Assembly (NCBI GenBank): GCA_020636105.1 | Contig: JACJYL010000001.1 | Span: 3,844,001 to 3,908,000, forward strand | Length of the DNA: 64,000 nucleotides | Source of the DNA: Lewinellaceae bacterium | GTDB lineage: Bacteria > Bacteroidota > Bacteroidia > Chitinophagales > Saprospiraceae | Reading direction: 5' to 3' | In this document: positions 52,513 through 62,200 of the stretch, in pieces | Numbering within the stretch: position 1 is the first letter of the stretch | How the letters are laid out: every line of letters begins with the position of its first letter | The notes under the pieces: model-generated | What the model was told of the DNA's origin: nothing | The model's input: the letters and a program-made list of their open reading frames with translations, nothing else | Databases searched by the model: none | Position numbers and translations under genes: made by a program

Positions 52513-54993
52513 GTGCCAAAATCACAATACCACAACATACAATCGACAAGCGTTTACGTGCAGGTCGTGCTGCCGCTGGCACTGCCCAAACCCTATACGT
52601 ATTTCGTGCCGGAAGAACTGGTCGACAAGATACAGTTTGGCGTTCGGGTGGAGGTGCAGTTCGGGCAAAACCGGTTGTACACCGCCATTGTGGTCAAAAT
52701 ACTGGATGAACAGCCGGAAGGGTTAAAGCCCAAGGCCATTCTCTCGGTGGTGGATTCCACGCCCATTGTCAATAAAATTCAACTGAAACTGTGGTTGTGG
52801 ATGGCCGATTATTACGCCTGTACCATCGGGGAGGTGATGAATGCGGCCCTGCCGGCCAACCTAAAGCTTTCCAGCGAGACGCGATTGGTACTCAGCCCGG
52901 TGTTCGTGCCCGATGAGATCCTGCTCAACGACCAGGAATTTCTCATCACCGAAGCCCTCTCCCTCCAGGAAGAGATCAGCATAAAGGATGTGAGGGATAT
53001 TCTCAATAAAGAAACCGTTTATCCCCTGATCAAGAGCATGTTGGAAAAACACCTGATCTACCTGAAGGAAGACCTGGTAGAAAAGTATAAACCCAAACAG
53101 GTAGCCTGTGTTCGTTTGTGTGAGCCATACGTTTCCCAACCGGGACGATTGGGCGAGGCTTTTGAAAAGCTGAGCCGATCCGATCGACAGGCAGAAGCGC
53201 TGATGGCTTATATCCAGCTATCCAAAAAACAGGATTTTGTGCGCAGGCAGGATATTTACAAACTGGCGAATGTAGATACTTCGGTGATCAATGCCATCAT
53301 AAAAAAAGAAGTTTTCGAAAGCTACGATCGCGAGGTCAGCCGCATGGGCGCCTATGAAGAAGATACCGTAGATGCTGCCGAACTTTCGGACCAGCAAAAC
53401 GGAGCCCTCGAAGCCATAGACAAGGCATTCCAAAACCAAAGGACGGTACTGCTGCACGGGGTTACCGGCAGCGGAAAAACACGGGTGTACGTGGAGTACA
53501 TCAAAAAAGTCATGGCGGAAGGAAAACAGGCTCTTTACCTGCTGCCGGAGATTGCCCTGACGACACAGATCGTGCAAAGGCTTCAGCGTATTTTCGGGAA
53601 CGACATCGTTGTTTATCACAGTCGTATGAGCAACGACGAAAGGGTGGAGATCTGGAATGCCGTCCTGAATGGAAAACCCGTGGTGCTTGGGGCACGTTCG
53701 GCCCTGTTTTTGCCTTACCAAAACCTGGACCTCATCGTTGTGGACGAAGAGCACGATGCTTCCTTCAAACAACACGATCCGGCTCCCCGGTACAATGGGC
53801 GCGATGCGGCGGTTTACCTGGCGCACCTGACCGGGGCAAAAACCATTCTCGGTACAGCCACTCCTTCCCTGGAATCTTACCAGAATGCCAAAAAGGGCAA
53901 ATACGTTTTGGTCGAAATGCCGGAACGGTTTGGCGGTATTCAAATGCCTAAAATCGTCATTGCCGACGCCAAGAAAGAACTGAAGGAAGGGAAGATGATG
54001 TCGCATTTTACGACGCTTTTGCTCGACACATTAAAAGCAACGCTCGAAAACGGGGAGCAGGCCATTCTGTTCCAGAATCGCAGGGGGTATTCGCCCACTT
54101 ACCGTTGCGGAACCTGTGGCTGGCATTCGGAATGCATCAATTGTGATGTGAGTCTTACCTACCATAAGTTCAAGGAGCACCTGGAATGCCATTATTGCGG
54201 GTATCATACGAAATTACCGAAAGCCTGCCCGGCCTGCGGCAGCAACGACCTCACTCTCCAGGGATTCGGAACGGAAAAGATTGAAGACGAACTCAAGATC
54301 TACCTGCCGGGGGCTAAGGTCGCCCGTATGGACCTGGATACGGTCCGTTCCAAAAATGCCCTGGTGCGACTGATCAATGATTTTGAGGAAAAGCGTATCG
54401 ATATTCTCGTGGGAACGCAGATGGTGACCAAGGGGTTTGATTTTGAAAGCGTAGGTGTCGTGGGCGTTTTAAGTGCCGATCAGTTGCTGCAGTTTCCCGA
54501 TTTTCGTTCGGCAGAACGGGCTTTCCAGATTATGGTGCAGGTCAGTGGCCGGGCAGGCAGGAAGAACAAACAAGGTAAGGTGATCATCCAGGCCTTTAAC
54601 GTGGCTCATCCTGTGTTGAGGGAGGTGATCGACAATGATTTCAATAGCTTTTTTGCCAGGGAAATTCAGGAACGACAAACCTTCAATTATCCCCCTTTTT
54701 ACAAACTCATTAAGATTACCCTTCGCCATAAAAAACCACAGGTGGTCAATGACGGGATGCGTGTCTATGCCTCTTTTCTAAAGAAAAAACTGGGCAGTTG
54801 GGTGATCGGCCCTGCCGTACCTTACGTTTCGCGTGTCCGTGGGTATTATATCCTCGACCTTATGGTGAAAATGGAACCCCATCCGAACAAGATGAAATTC
54901 GCCAAAGAATCCATCGCCGAAGCGGCCATCTACCTGAGCCAGGGGCAGGGATTTTCGACCATTCGGGTGAATGTGGACGTGGATCCGATGTAG
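52513..54993 (+). CDS. priA: Primosomal protein N' (replication restart helicase PriA)
   Basis: An 826-residue superfamily 2 helicase that reloads the replisome at stalled forks. The N-terminal 3'-DNA-binding domain (VVLPLALPKPYTYFVPEEL) comes first. The helicase core shows Walker A GVTGSGKT near 316, DEEH (Walker B) near 410, and GTQMVTKGFDFESVGVVGV near 635. The inserted zinc domain has eight cysteines in C-G-T-C, CINC, CHYC and CPAC pairs (about residues 532-576). Start is GTG at 52513; the next in-frame methionines are far inside. Somewhat longer than E. coli PriA (732), as in other Bacteroidota. Confidence 0.96.
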   Translation: MPKSQYHNIQSTSVYVQVVLPLALPKPYTYFVPEELVDKIQFGVRVEVQFGQNRLYTAIVVKILDEQPEGLKPKAILSVVDSTPIVNKIQLKLWLWMADYYACTIGEVMNAALPANLKLSSETRLVLSPVFVPDEILLNDQEFLITEALSLQEEISIKDVRDILNKETVYPLIKSMLEKHLIYLKEDLVEKYKPKQVACVRLCEPYVSQPGRLGEAFEKLSRSDRQAEALMAYIQLSKKQDFVRRQDIYKLANVDTSVINAIIKKEVFESYDREVSRMGAYEEDTVDAAELSDQQNGALEAIDKAFQNQRTVLLHGVTGSGKTRVYVEYIKKVMAEGKQALYLLPEIALTTQIVQRLQRIFGNDIVVYHSRMSNDERVEIWNAVLNGKPVVLGARSALFLPYQNLDLIVVDEEHDASFKQHDPAPRYNGRDAAVYLAHLTGAKTILGTATPSLESYQNAKKGKYVLVEMPERFGGIQMPKIVIADAKKELKEGKMMSHFTTLLLDTLKATLENGEQAILFQNRRGYSPTYRCGTCGWHSECINCDVSLTYHKFKEHLECHYCGYHTKLPKACPACGSNDLTLQGFGTEKIEDELKIYLPGAKVARMDLDTVRSKNALVRLINDFEEKRIDILVGTQMVTKGFDFESVGVVGVLSADQLLQFPDFRSAERAFQIMVQVSGRAGRKNKQGKVIIQAFNVAHPVLREVIDNDFNSFFAREIQERQTFNYPPFYKLIKITLRHKKPQVVNDGMRVYASFLKKKLGSWVIGPAVPYVSRVRGYYILDLMVKMEPHPNKMKFAKESIAEAAIYLSQGQGFSTIRVNVDVDPM

Positions 54994-55025
54994 AGGGAGG
55001 GTTCAAGTGGTTCAAGTGGAGCGCA

Positions 55026-55106
55026 GCGACATCCCGCACCTTAGGTCGGGAGAGTTCAAAGGGCAGGCGGCGACATCCCTGTACTGTATATCGGGAGAGT
55101 TTCAAA
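55026..55106 (+). repeat. Tandem hairpin repeat downstream of priA
   Basis: Two units, 55026-55060 and 55070-55106, both reading GCGACATCCC...CGGGAGAGTT(T)CAAA. In each, TCCC(G) pairs with (C)GGGA to give a small hairpin. The AGCGCAGCGA leading the first unit also occurs near 18395, in the tRNA-Leu spacer. Confidence 0.55.
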
Positions 55107-55225
55107 TTGTTTCAAAAACTGAATTCAGGCGAGGTGCCGATGGAAGGTAAAGTTTGGCTTTTTTTTTAAAACTGTACGAACAATGGGCTTTTCCTGGTGC
55201 TGCAGGCTTGTCATTGAAAATAAGC

Positions 55226-55969
55226 CTATTGCCACATTTTATCTATTTTATCGGCCACGGATCCTCGTTCACTAAGCCTGATTATTCCCAGAATTGTATT
55301 TACGGTCCAACCCGGGGAAATAATAAGTTTCACCTTTCCGGATACCTTTTCATCTCTTTTTTTGATTTCGGCCTCCCAAAGGTCTTCGGGAGTATCGGCC
55401 AGTGTTTTGGCGAATTTCCAGGCACCGTCCCTCGCTTTTTTCATGCTGAAGTCAGCCAGGAAATTATCTGCATTTCGGGCCAGTTTGAGGATCCATTTTA
55501 AAGTGGGCCAGACTTTTGCAAGGTCATTTTCCACCTCTTCAACAAGAGAAGAAAGAATCTCATTGATCTGGTGAAAATCTTCATTCAGGTCTTCGATATT
55601 TTTGCCTTTTGAAATTTCGGCGGCGGCAATGCCCAGGTCGAGGTTGATGTGTGCATTCATTCCTAACAACAAGTGTTGGAGCACTATGGGCCAAAAACGG
55701 GTGGATAGTTCAAAGGTGTGGCCCCAGGAGGTTGTGATCTTTTTATTTTTTTGGTAATCAAAATAGGCATCCAGGTACCTTTGGGCAAAAATGACGTCCA
55801 GCTTTTCCATCCTTAAATTATCATTGAACAGGCCCTGGTAGATGCCTTCTTTAACCTTTTTTGTCACTTTTAGATACAATACGGCAAAGTACCCCAGAGG
55901 GTTCTGGTTTGTTTTTGAATCAATGATGATTTGTTCTAAGGTGTCAATTACCTCGTCAATGGACTGCAT
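55226..55969 (-). CDS. DUF5995 family protein
   Basis: A 247-residue helical cytosolic protein. The segment LQHLLLGMNAHINLDLGIA (residues about 98-116) is the hallmark of DUF5995, a family widespread in Bacteroidota and Actinobacteria without known function; the histidine and aspartate there suggest a metal or heme site, which is my inference. No signal peptide. It is alone on the minus strand, convergent with priA. Confidence 0.85.
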   Translation of the reverse strand: MQSIDEVIDTLEQIIIDSKTNQNPLGYFAVLYLKVTKKVKEGIYQGLFNDNLRMEKLDVIFAQRYLDAYFDYQKNKKITTSWGHTFELSTRFWPIVLQHLLLGMNAHINLDLGIAAAEISKGKNIEDLNEDFHQINEILSSLVEEVENDLAKVWPTLKWILKLARNADNFLADFSMKKARDGAWKFAKTLADTPEDLWEAEIKKRDEKVSGKVKLIISPGWTVNTILGIIRLSERGSVADKIDKMWQ

Positions 55970-56084
55970 AGGCTGTAATGATTTGGAGGAACGCCGTTAA
56001 GAACAAATATCGGGTTTTTTCTAATAGAATTTTAGATTACAGTGTATTGAAAGTTATAACAAAATTAATGGTCAAAAATTTACC

Positions 56085-56429
56085 CTAGAAAAAATTGCTA
56101 CTCAACAGGAATGGGAGAATGACCAATATTAAGCTGATGCCAAAACCCCAAAACGAAATGCGGTATTGGAAATCTTTTTCTTCATGGTTTTTATGGCTGA
56201 GCACCGTGAAGACAATCCCCGTTCCCAAAAGCACCTTTGAAATAATAGAAATCGTTTCTGAAATTTTTGCCAGCACGGAAGGGTCAAAAGAATCCAAATC
56301 GAAACCAATAAAAAGGAAGAAAATCCCCCAGGTTGAGAAAAGATAAGCGATAAAAAAACGGAAGGCAGTTTTTTTGTAATTGCTTTCCATTTTGGTAATG
56401 AAGTTGAATTTGCTATTTGATTTTTGCAT
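56085..56429 (-). CDS. Small integral membrane protein, paralogue A
   Basis: A 114-residue protein with three predicted membrane helices and a soluble N-terminus. It shares layout and sequence with the next upstream gene: the last loop reads SHKNHEEKDFQYRISFWGF here and SYRNREVHDYQYRVSMWGY there. A second in-frame ATG at 56390 (MESNYKK) is an alternative start. Unknown function; likely a tandem duplicate, 81 bp apart and on the same strand. Confidence 0.7.
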   Translation of the reverse strand: MQKSNSKFNFITKMESNYKKTAFRFFIAYLFSTWGIFFLFIGFDLDSFDPSVLAKISETISIISKVLLGTGIVFTVLSHKNHEEKDFQYRISFWGFGISLILVILPFLLSSNFF

Positions 56430-56509
56430 TTTATACGGGTTGTGGATCTTTGGAGGAGTAAGTTAGGTTAAATTATCCGGATAACGGTTGTTTTTATGAA
56501 GTGTACCGG

Positions 56510-56869
56510 CTAGTAATACGCAATGATGGAAACCGCCAGTAAGATAAAGCCTATAATGTATCCCCACATCGAAACCCTGTACTGGTAGTCATGGACTTCC
56601 CTGTTCCGGTAACTCATGATAGCGAAAATCAGTCCAATGAAAAACACTCCCCATGAAATGTAGAGTAAATATTTTAAAAGACTGCTGTAGGCCACAGGGT
56701 CTTCAACCGCTTCGGGAATCCTGCCCGATACAAAAACGATAGCCCAGTTCAAAACCAGGTAACCCACAAAAAGCCAAAAGGCCCATTTTTTGTGATTGGT
56801 TTGTGGTTCAGGCAGTTGAGGTTGCTGTGGATTATTGACCACATTGAGTGGGATGAAAGTATTATTCAT
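56510..56869 (-). CDS. Small integral membrane protein, paralogue B
   Basis: A 119-residue protein with a proline- and glutamine-rich cytosolic N-terminus (PQQPQLPEPQTNHKKW) and three membrane helices. Paralogous to the preceding gene, with conserved (R/K)NxExxDxQYRxSxWG between helices 2 and 3. Unknown function; the shared loop is the best candidate for a functional site. Confidence 0.7.
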   Translation of the reverse strand: MNNTFIPLNVVNNPQQPQLPEPQTNHKKWAFWLFVGYLVLNWAIVFVSGRIPEAVEDPVAYSSLLKYLLYISWGVFFIGLIFAIMSYRNREVHDYQYRVSMWGYIIGFILLAVSIIAYY

Positions 56870-56947
56870 AATCTTATAAATTACTGAAAATCAGTAAATT
56901 TAAAATTTAAATTTATCATTTTAAATTTTCCTAATGTTCTCATAGCC

Positions 56948-57232
56948 TTATCTTCTCTTGGATATTTCATTGTAGCTGATCTGCTTTTGGCGGGAGCATT
57001 TAAAACGATTGATTTCCGGGTTGCGCTTGTTCAGGTGTTTCTGACTTACGCCGCTGTGGACACGCTTGCGCCATAATTTAAAGCTCTTGATTTTCATGGT
57101 TTTGCGCATCATCTGAATGACATCCTTTTCACTCAATCCAAACTGAAATTCGATAGCCTCGAAGGGGGTACGGTCTTCCCAGGCCATTTCGATAATCCGG
57201 TCCAGCGCTCTGTCTGTTAGATTGGCTTGCAT
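56948..57232 (-). CDS. DUF2805 / TIGR03643 family protein
   Basis: A 94-residue basic protein recognised by DRIIEMAWEDRTPFEAIEFQ (residues 9-28), then GLSEKDVIQMMR and SFKLWRKRVHSGV, the conserved core of TIGR03643. The core looks like a helix-turn-helix, so nucleic-acid binding is plausible. Function unknown. Confidence 0.88.
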   Translation of the reverse strand: MQANLTDRALDRIIEMAWEDRTPFEAIEFQFGLSEKDVIQMMRKTMKIKSFKLWRKRVHSGVSQKHLNKRNPEINRFKCSRQKQISYNEISKRR

Positions 57233-57746
57233 ACAATTGTTTTGTCTTCTTACTTAAATACTGTTTGGATACGCTATCAACAACGCGTTTTCAGGAAATT
57301 GGTTGACGCTCACGAAGGATTTTTGGGACAAACCCCGAGGAGGAAATGGGATAACTGTTATTTGTTTTTTTTGGGGTTAAGTAAAATGAAAAAGAATTTA
57401 TTTAAAAAAAAAATTACCTAATGTTTGTTTTAATTAAAAATAAAAGGCTTATGTTTGGAATGTTGTGAATCAAATCGTTTGTCAAATAGTTTAGAAAAAA
57501 AAGGGTATGATCAGTAATTATTAAAGGTTCCTCCTTTAATCCCGATTGTTTGTACAAGATCACTAATAAAAGTATTAAGACCATACCACTAAACACTAAC
57601 AAGTTACATTACTTCTCAATAATCAGCTTTCAAAGCCGAGCTCCCTTGCCTTTTGGGTAAGCGGGGATAGTGTTCTTTATTTTTTCACCCAAAGATTCCG
57701 CACAGGATGGTTGTGTCCACCTGGAATCTGTTTAAAATATTTTGCA
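57233..57746. other. 514-bp AT-rich divergent spacer
   Basis: Between DUF2805 and the first gene of the 57.7-64 kb cluster. It has long A and T runs and no ORF that looks coding; no confident promoter, terminator or RNA structure was found. Confidence 0.55.
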
Positions 57747-58061
57747 ATGAATCATACCTTCTATCTTGTCAGTGCTGACGCTGGAATAGATTATGACCTT
57801 CCATCAGCTAATACGATACGGGAATGGATACAGGCCTTGAATGAGCAGGACGGTCAGACTGGAAATAATGTCCTATTTGAAAGTGCCACCGGCGGTCAAT
57901 TTCCTATTCCTGGGATCCCAGCTCCAAGACCTGCCATGTATGTCTCTGTCGAAACAAGTTTTAAAAAAAATGATTTGAGAGATCAGTTGTTATCGTTAAT
58001 AGATGCAGATGAATCTTCCGAGTATGCAGACAAGTTTATGATCGTTTTCGACAATGACTAG
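57747..58061 (+). CDS. Hypothetical 105-residue protein, first gene of the DUF6603 cluster
   Basis: Begins at the ATG at 57747 (MNHTFYLVSADAGIDYDLP); an upstream non-ATG start at 57711 is less likely. No signal peptide or membrane segment. It has a mixed alpha/beta pattern with an acidic end (DADESSEYADKFMIVFDND), and I know no relative. It is the first of the same-strand genes leading to the DUF6603 protein, 166 bp before the next, so a shared role is inferred from position alone. Confidence 0.6.
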   Translation: MNHTFYLVSADAGIDYDLPSANTIREWIQALNEQDGQTGNNVLFESATGGQFPIPGIPAPRPAMYVSVETSFKKNDLRDQLLSLIDADESSEYADKFMIVFDND

Positions 58062-58227
58062 AGCTTTGGCTGAAACGGATAAATTTTCAACAGGAAAGCA
58101 CCCGATAAAAAACGAGCTTTAAGGCTCTTCAGGCCCGGGGCAGGCCTAATTATTGAAGAATTTTTTTATTAATAAATACCTACACGAATTAAATTATTCA
58201 TCTATAAACCTTATAAAATTTTAGATC

Positions 58228-58992
58228 ATGGCATCAGAAACTGTAACGTATACAAATTTCAAAATAACATTAGATAAAAACTCTGCGAAAGAAATTTCAG
58301 TAGCGCCTCAATCGGTAACACCTGTGGAAGACTCAAGTGATCTCAAAATTGATTTGAGCCCCGCGCCTGATGATGCCTTTAAACAAGGGGATAACTTTGT
58401 AACTGTGACCTATACATCGGACACGGGTACTGTTGTAACTAGGAAGGCCAAATTAACCCTAGACGATACCAGAAATAACGCTGTACTGAGCCCAAGTAAG
58501 TCTTCTGTGACTTTAAATTTCAGGGGGCAAATGGCTATTGGACCGGACCCGCTAAACCCCGCGGTAGAGCTTGCCGTCCGTTTTGGCAATATGAATAAAA
58601 ATAAAGACTGGATCATAGACTTTAGTGATAAAGTTGGGGACGAAAAAATCCCCGGCACAAAAATAAATGTAGGCGCGTTGGTCAATTGGCTGAATACAAA
58701 GAATGAGGAAGTAGCAGCAAATGAAACGGCACAAGTTGGAACAGGTTCGACTGTTGAAAAACTGGAGTTGCAAAAACCGGAATTGCTAACTGATGGCCAA
58801 TTTAAGGATATTATGGACTACAATATTGTATTCAAGGAATTCCATTTCAACATTACCCAAAAAACCTTTAAAATCGAGATTGAGAGTGAAGGTGGTCAAG
58901 AATTGACTATTGGGGCCTTTACCCTTAAAAATATAGGTTTTTTGGTAACGAATGAAGAACTGACCGAAGAGGAAGTCTTAAAGCTTGCTTAG
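58228..58992 (+). CDS. Hypothetical 254-residue beta-rich protein of the DUF6603 cluster
   Basis: No signal peptide; an acidic beta-rich protein. The N-terminal 85 residues look like an immunoglobulin-like sandwich (TYTSDTGTVVTRKAKLTLDD). The rest follows strand, IPGTKINVGALVNWL helix, LTDGQFKDIM, then FKEFHFNITQKTFKIEIE strands. That order is mirrored in the first 130 residues of the DUF6603 protein (GKPLGVGDLIRAF, ADLPDVLGKL, KSIFIKYGSTVDESKFEIGL). I infer a common module. The function is unknown; it may be a subunit or partner of the large protein. Confidence 0.65.
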   Translation: MASETVTYTNFKITLDKNSAKEISVAPQSVTPVEDSSDLKIDLSPAPDDAFKQGDNFVTVTYTSDTGTVVTRKAKLTLDDTRNNAVLSPSKSSVTLNFRGQMAIGPDPLNPAVELAVRFGNMNKNKDWIIDFSDKVGDEKIPGTKINVGALVNWLNTKNEEVAANETAQVGTGSTVEKLELQKPELLTDGQFKDIMDYNIVFKEFHFNITQKTFKIEIESEGGQELTIGAFTLKNIGFLVTNEELTEEEVLKLA

Positions 58993-59282
58993 AAAGAGAT
59001 ATAATTATTTTGAACCAGCCGATTAGCCTGTGCCTGAACAATCCTTAAACAGGCATAGGCAAAATAGCTTTCCGGAGGGCGACCGTTTAAGGGCCTTCGA
59101 TGCAGTTAGGATAGTCAGTTGGCCGTGCTGTTTTGGGCCTTTAATTACCGGAATACTACTTCAGGATAACTTTCCTTTCCAATGCAGGGGCAGGGAAGTT
59201 TAGGAAATGTACGGACATAATCAAAGGCCGTTGCCGGAAGATTTAGGATCAAACAACCCTCTATTGAATCACGAAAGTATTT

Positions 59283-62200
59283 ATGAGCGATACATCTGCA
59301 AAAACGGATCAGGAAAATTCATCAAACGAGGATGATCGGAAAAACCCCTGGCGTTTGGGTCTCTACGGCACCTTTCTGTATGGTGGTCTTGAATTTTCCG
59401 GGCGAACGGGGGTATCGATGGGTAAGGAAAAAAGTATTTATTTTTTCCTGGAAAAGGTAGGCAAACCGCTCGGTGTGGGCGATTTAATTCGTGCATTTGA
59501 CGATAGGTTCAAAGATGCAGATCTGCCTGATGTACTGGGTAAACTACCTGCAGTTAAGTCTATCTTTATAAAGTATGGTTCCACAGTAGATGAAAGCAAA
59601 TTTGAAATTGGATTAAAGACCCAAATAGAGATAAACGATAAAACGCCGCCTCTTGATATTACGCTCCTTTACCGATACGATAAAACCAAAGAGAGCAGCT
59701 CCAACTCCTTTGGGGGTATTTTAGAAATAGGCGATCATCATTTTAGTGTTGAGTTTTCCAGTCAAAAAATTACTGGAGGTGCTGGGAATGGAGAAAGCTC
59801 CAGTTCCTTTTTACTCGCCCGGTACGATTATTCAGGCGCCTTAAACCTCAAAACCCTTTTTGAGCCTCTTTTTAAAGGAGCCCCTAATTTTATTCCCGAT
59901 ATTACCATTCAGAATTTCAAGGCCTTCCTGTTGTATAGCAAGGAGAATAAGCAGGTTGGCGGTGACCCAGGGAAAACAAGTTCCTCCCGATTTTTATTGG
60001 GCATAGGAGCCGGTTTAGGGGAAACCTTTTCTTTGGAAAACCTGCCCCTGGCCGGAAAAATACTGCAGGGAGATAAATCCTTTAAGATCGATGAGATACT
60101 GGTCATGGTATCCTGGGGCAGTTTTACCAAGGAAGAATTCAAAGCCCTTAACGGTGGCAAAGAAGAGGCCTTAAAATTGCCGGAGCCGGATGCTAACATT
60201 GGCAAGCAAGGTGGTTTTGCCTTCCATCTGTCTGTCAAAATGACCATTGGCAAGGAGCGTAAGGCTTATTTCTTTTCTCCGGGTCAGAAACAATTGGAGG
60301 CAGATGCTAAAGAAGAACAAGCGGCAGTAAAAAAGGGGGAAGATAAGAACCTTCCAGCTGCAAAAGATACCAATGTTACCAACATCCCGGGCACCGTTTC
60401 TTCCAGTGCCAAATGGGTGAAAATCGGTAAGAAACTGGGACCGGTAGAGCTGCAACGCGTTGGCTTCGGTTTTTACAAGGGTAATATCATCATTTTGCTG
60501 GATACCTCCCTGACCATTGCGGCTTTGGGCGTCCAGCTGAAAGGTTTTGGCCTCGGTTTTGAAGCCAAATGGCCGCCGAAGGTGACAGAGTTTTACCTCG
60601 ACGGGCTGGGCATTTCCTTCAAAAAGGACCCTATAGAGGTGAGTGGGGCGTTTATGCGGGGTACCCAGGAGGTGGATGGCCAGATGGTAAACGTGTATAC
60701 AGGTGCTGCGGTTTTAAAGCTCAGTAAGTTTAAGATTTCAGCCCTTGGGTCTTTTGCTAAAGTTGTTGTTACAGTCGATAAAATAGACCCCCAAACACAA
60801 CTGGTATTATTAGATGAAAATGGGGTGCCCGTAAAAGAGGATAATTCCTATACCTCCATGTTCATTTATGGGGCCTACGATGGTCCCATCGGAGGACCGG
60901 CCTTCTTTTTTGTCAACGGTATTGCCGCCGGGTTTGGCATCAACCGAAAAGTAAATGTACCGGGTATTGATGAGGTCCAGGATTTTCCGCTGGTCTCCCT
61001 GGTCATGAACGCCAATGTCGCGAAGCCAAAGAGTTTGATGGATATTCTGTCGGACCTGCAAACGCCCCAAAAATCAGGGAAACTGCCCATTGAAATTTCC
61101 CGCGGCGATTACTGGCTGGCGGTGGGTATCAAGTTTACTTCCTTCAAGATCATTGATTCTTTTATTCTGCTGATCGTTTCCTTTGGCAACCGGCTAAGGT
61201 TTGATATCCTCGGATTATCTGTTTTGTCTTTGCCGCCCAAATTAGGGGAAATGGATCCGTTGGTATACGTGGAACTGGTCCTAAAGATCAGCTTCGGAAC
61301 GGATAGTGATGTGATCACGGTGGAAGCCATGATTACCCGTAATTCCTACGTTTTTGGTAAGGATGCCAAATTGCGTGGTGGTTTTGCCCTTTACATCTGG
61401 ATACGCGGTCGGCAAGAAGGCGATTTTGTCGTTACCCTTGGAGGGTATCACCCACGCTTCAAAAAACCCGTCCACTACCCGACGGTGGACCGCTTGTCGC
61501 TCAACTGGCAAATTCTTCCCGTGCTTTCCATGAAGGGAGAGCTGTATTTCGCCCTGACCCCTTCCCATATTATGGCGGGCGGTAAATGGGAGGTGGAGTT
61601 CAAGACTTCATTCTTAAGAGCTTATGTGATCATCTGGGTAGATATCCTCATTGGGTGGGCGCCCTTCCAGTATGATTTGTCGGCAGGTATCCGGATCGGC
61701 ATTGAAGCCCATATTGCTTTTATTCATTTCAAACTGGAAATGAGCGCAGAACTTACCATCTGGGGCCCTCCTTTTGCCGGAGAGATACTGGTGACCTGGA
61801 ATATATTTTCTTTCACCGTTCCATTTGGCGACTCCTCCAAAAAGGAACCCGATCCGCTTAGCTGGGACGAATTCAGGAGTTCTTTTTTACCTACAAAAAA
61901 GGAAGCCAATACAAACGAGGAGGTCGATACGGAAGAGGAAATCACTTTAGAAGAGGAAATCACCCAACCGCTTACCATTTTCATTGAAGACGGTATCATA
62001 GTAGACCATAAGGATCAAGAGGGGAACAGCCTTTATAAAATCGTTAACCCCCACAAGCTTGTATTGAAAATTGATTCGGATATTCCGATCACGTCGTTGA
62101 CAGAGGCGGTCAATAACCGCTTAAAACTTCAGGGAGAAGCACCGATACAGGCCCCCGTAATATTAGGCATACGCCCGATGGGGATCTCCCAATTGACTTC

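Noticed and set aside
53218..54006. 262-residue minus-strand ORF inside priA
   Set aside because: Antisense of the PriA helicase core, without recognisable motifs.
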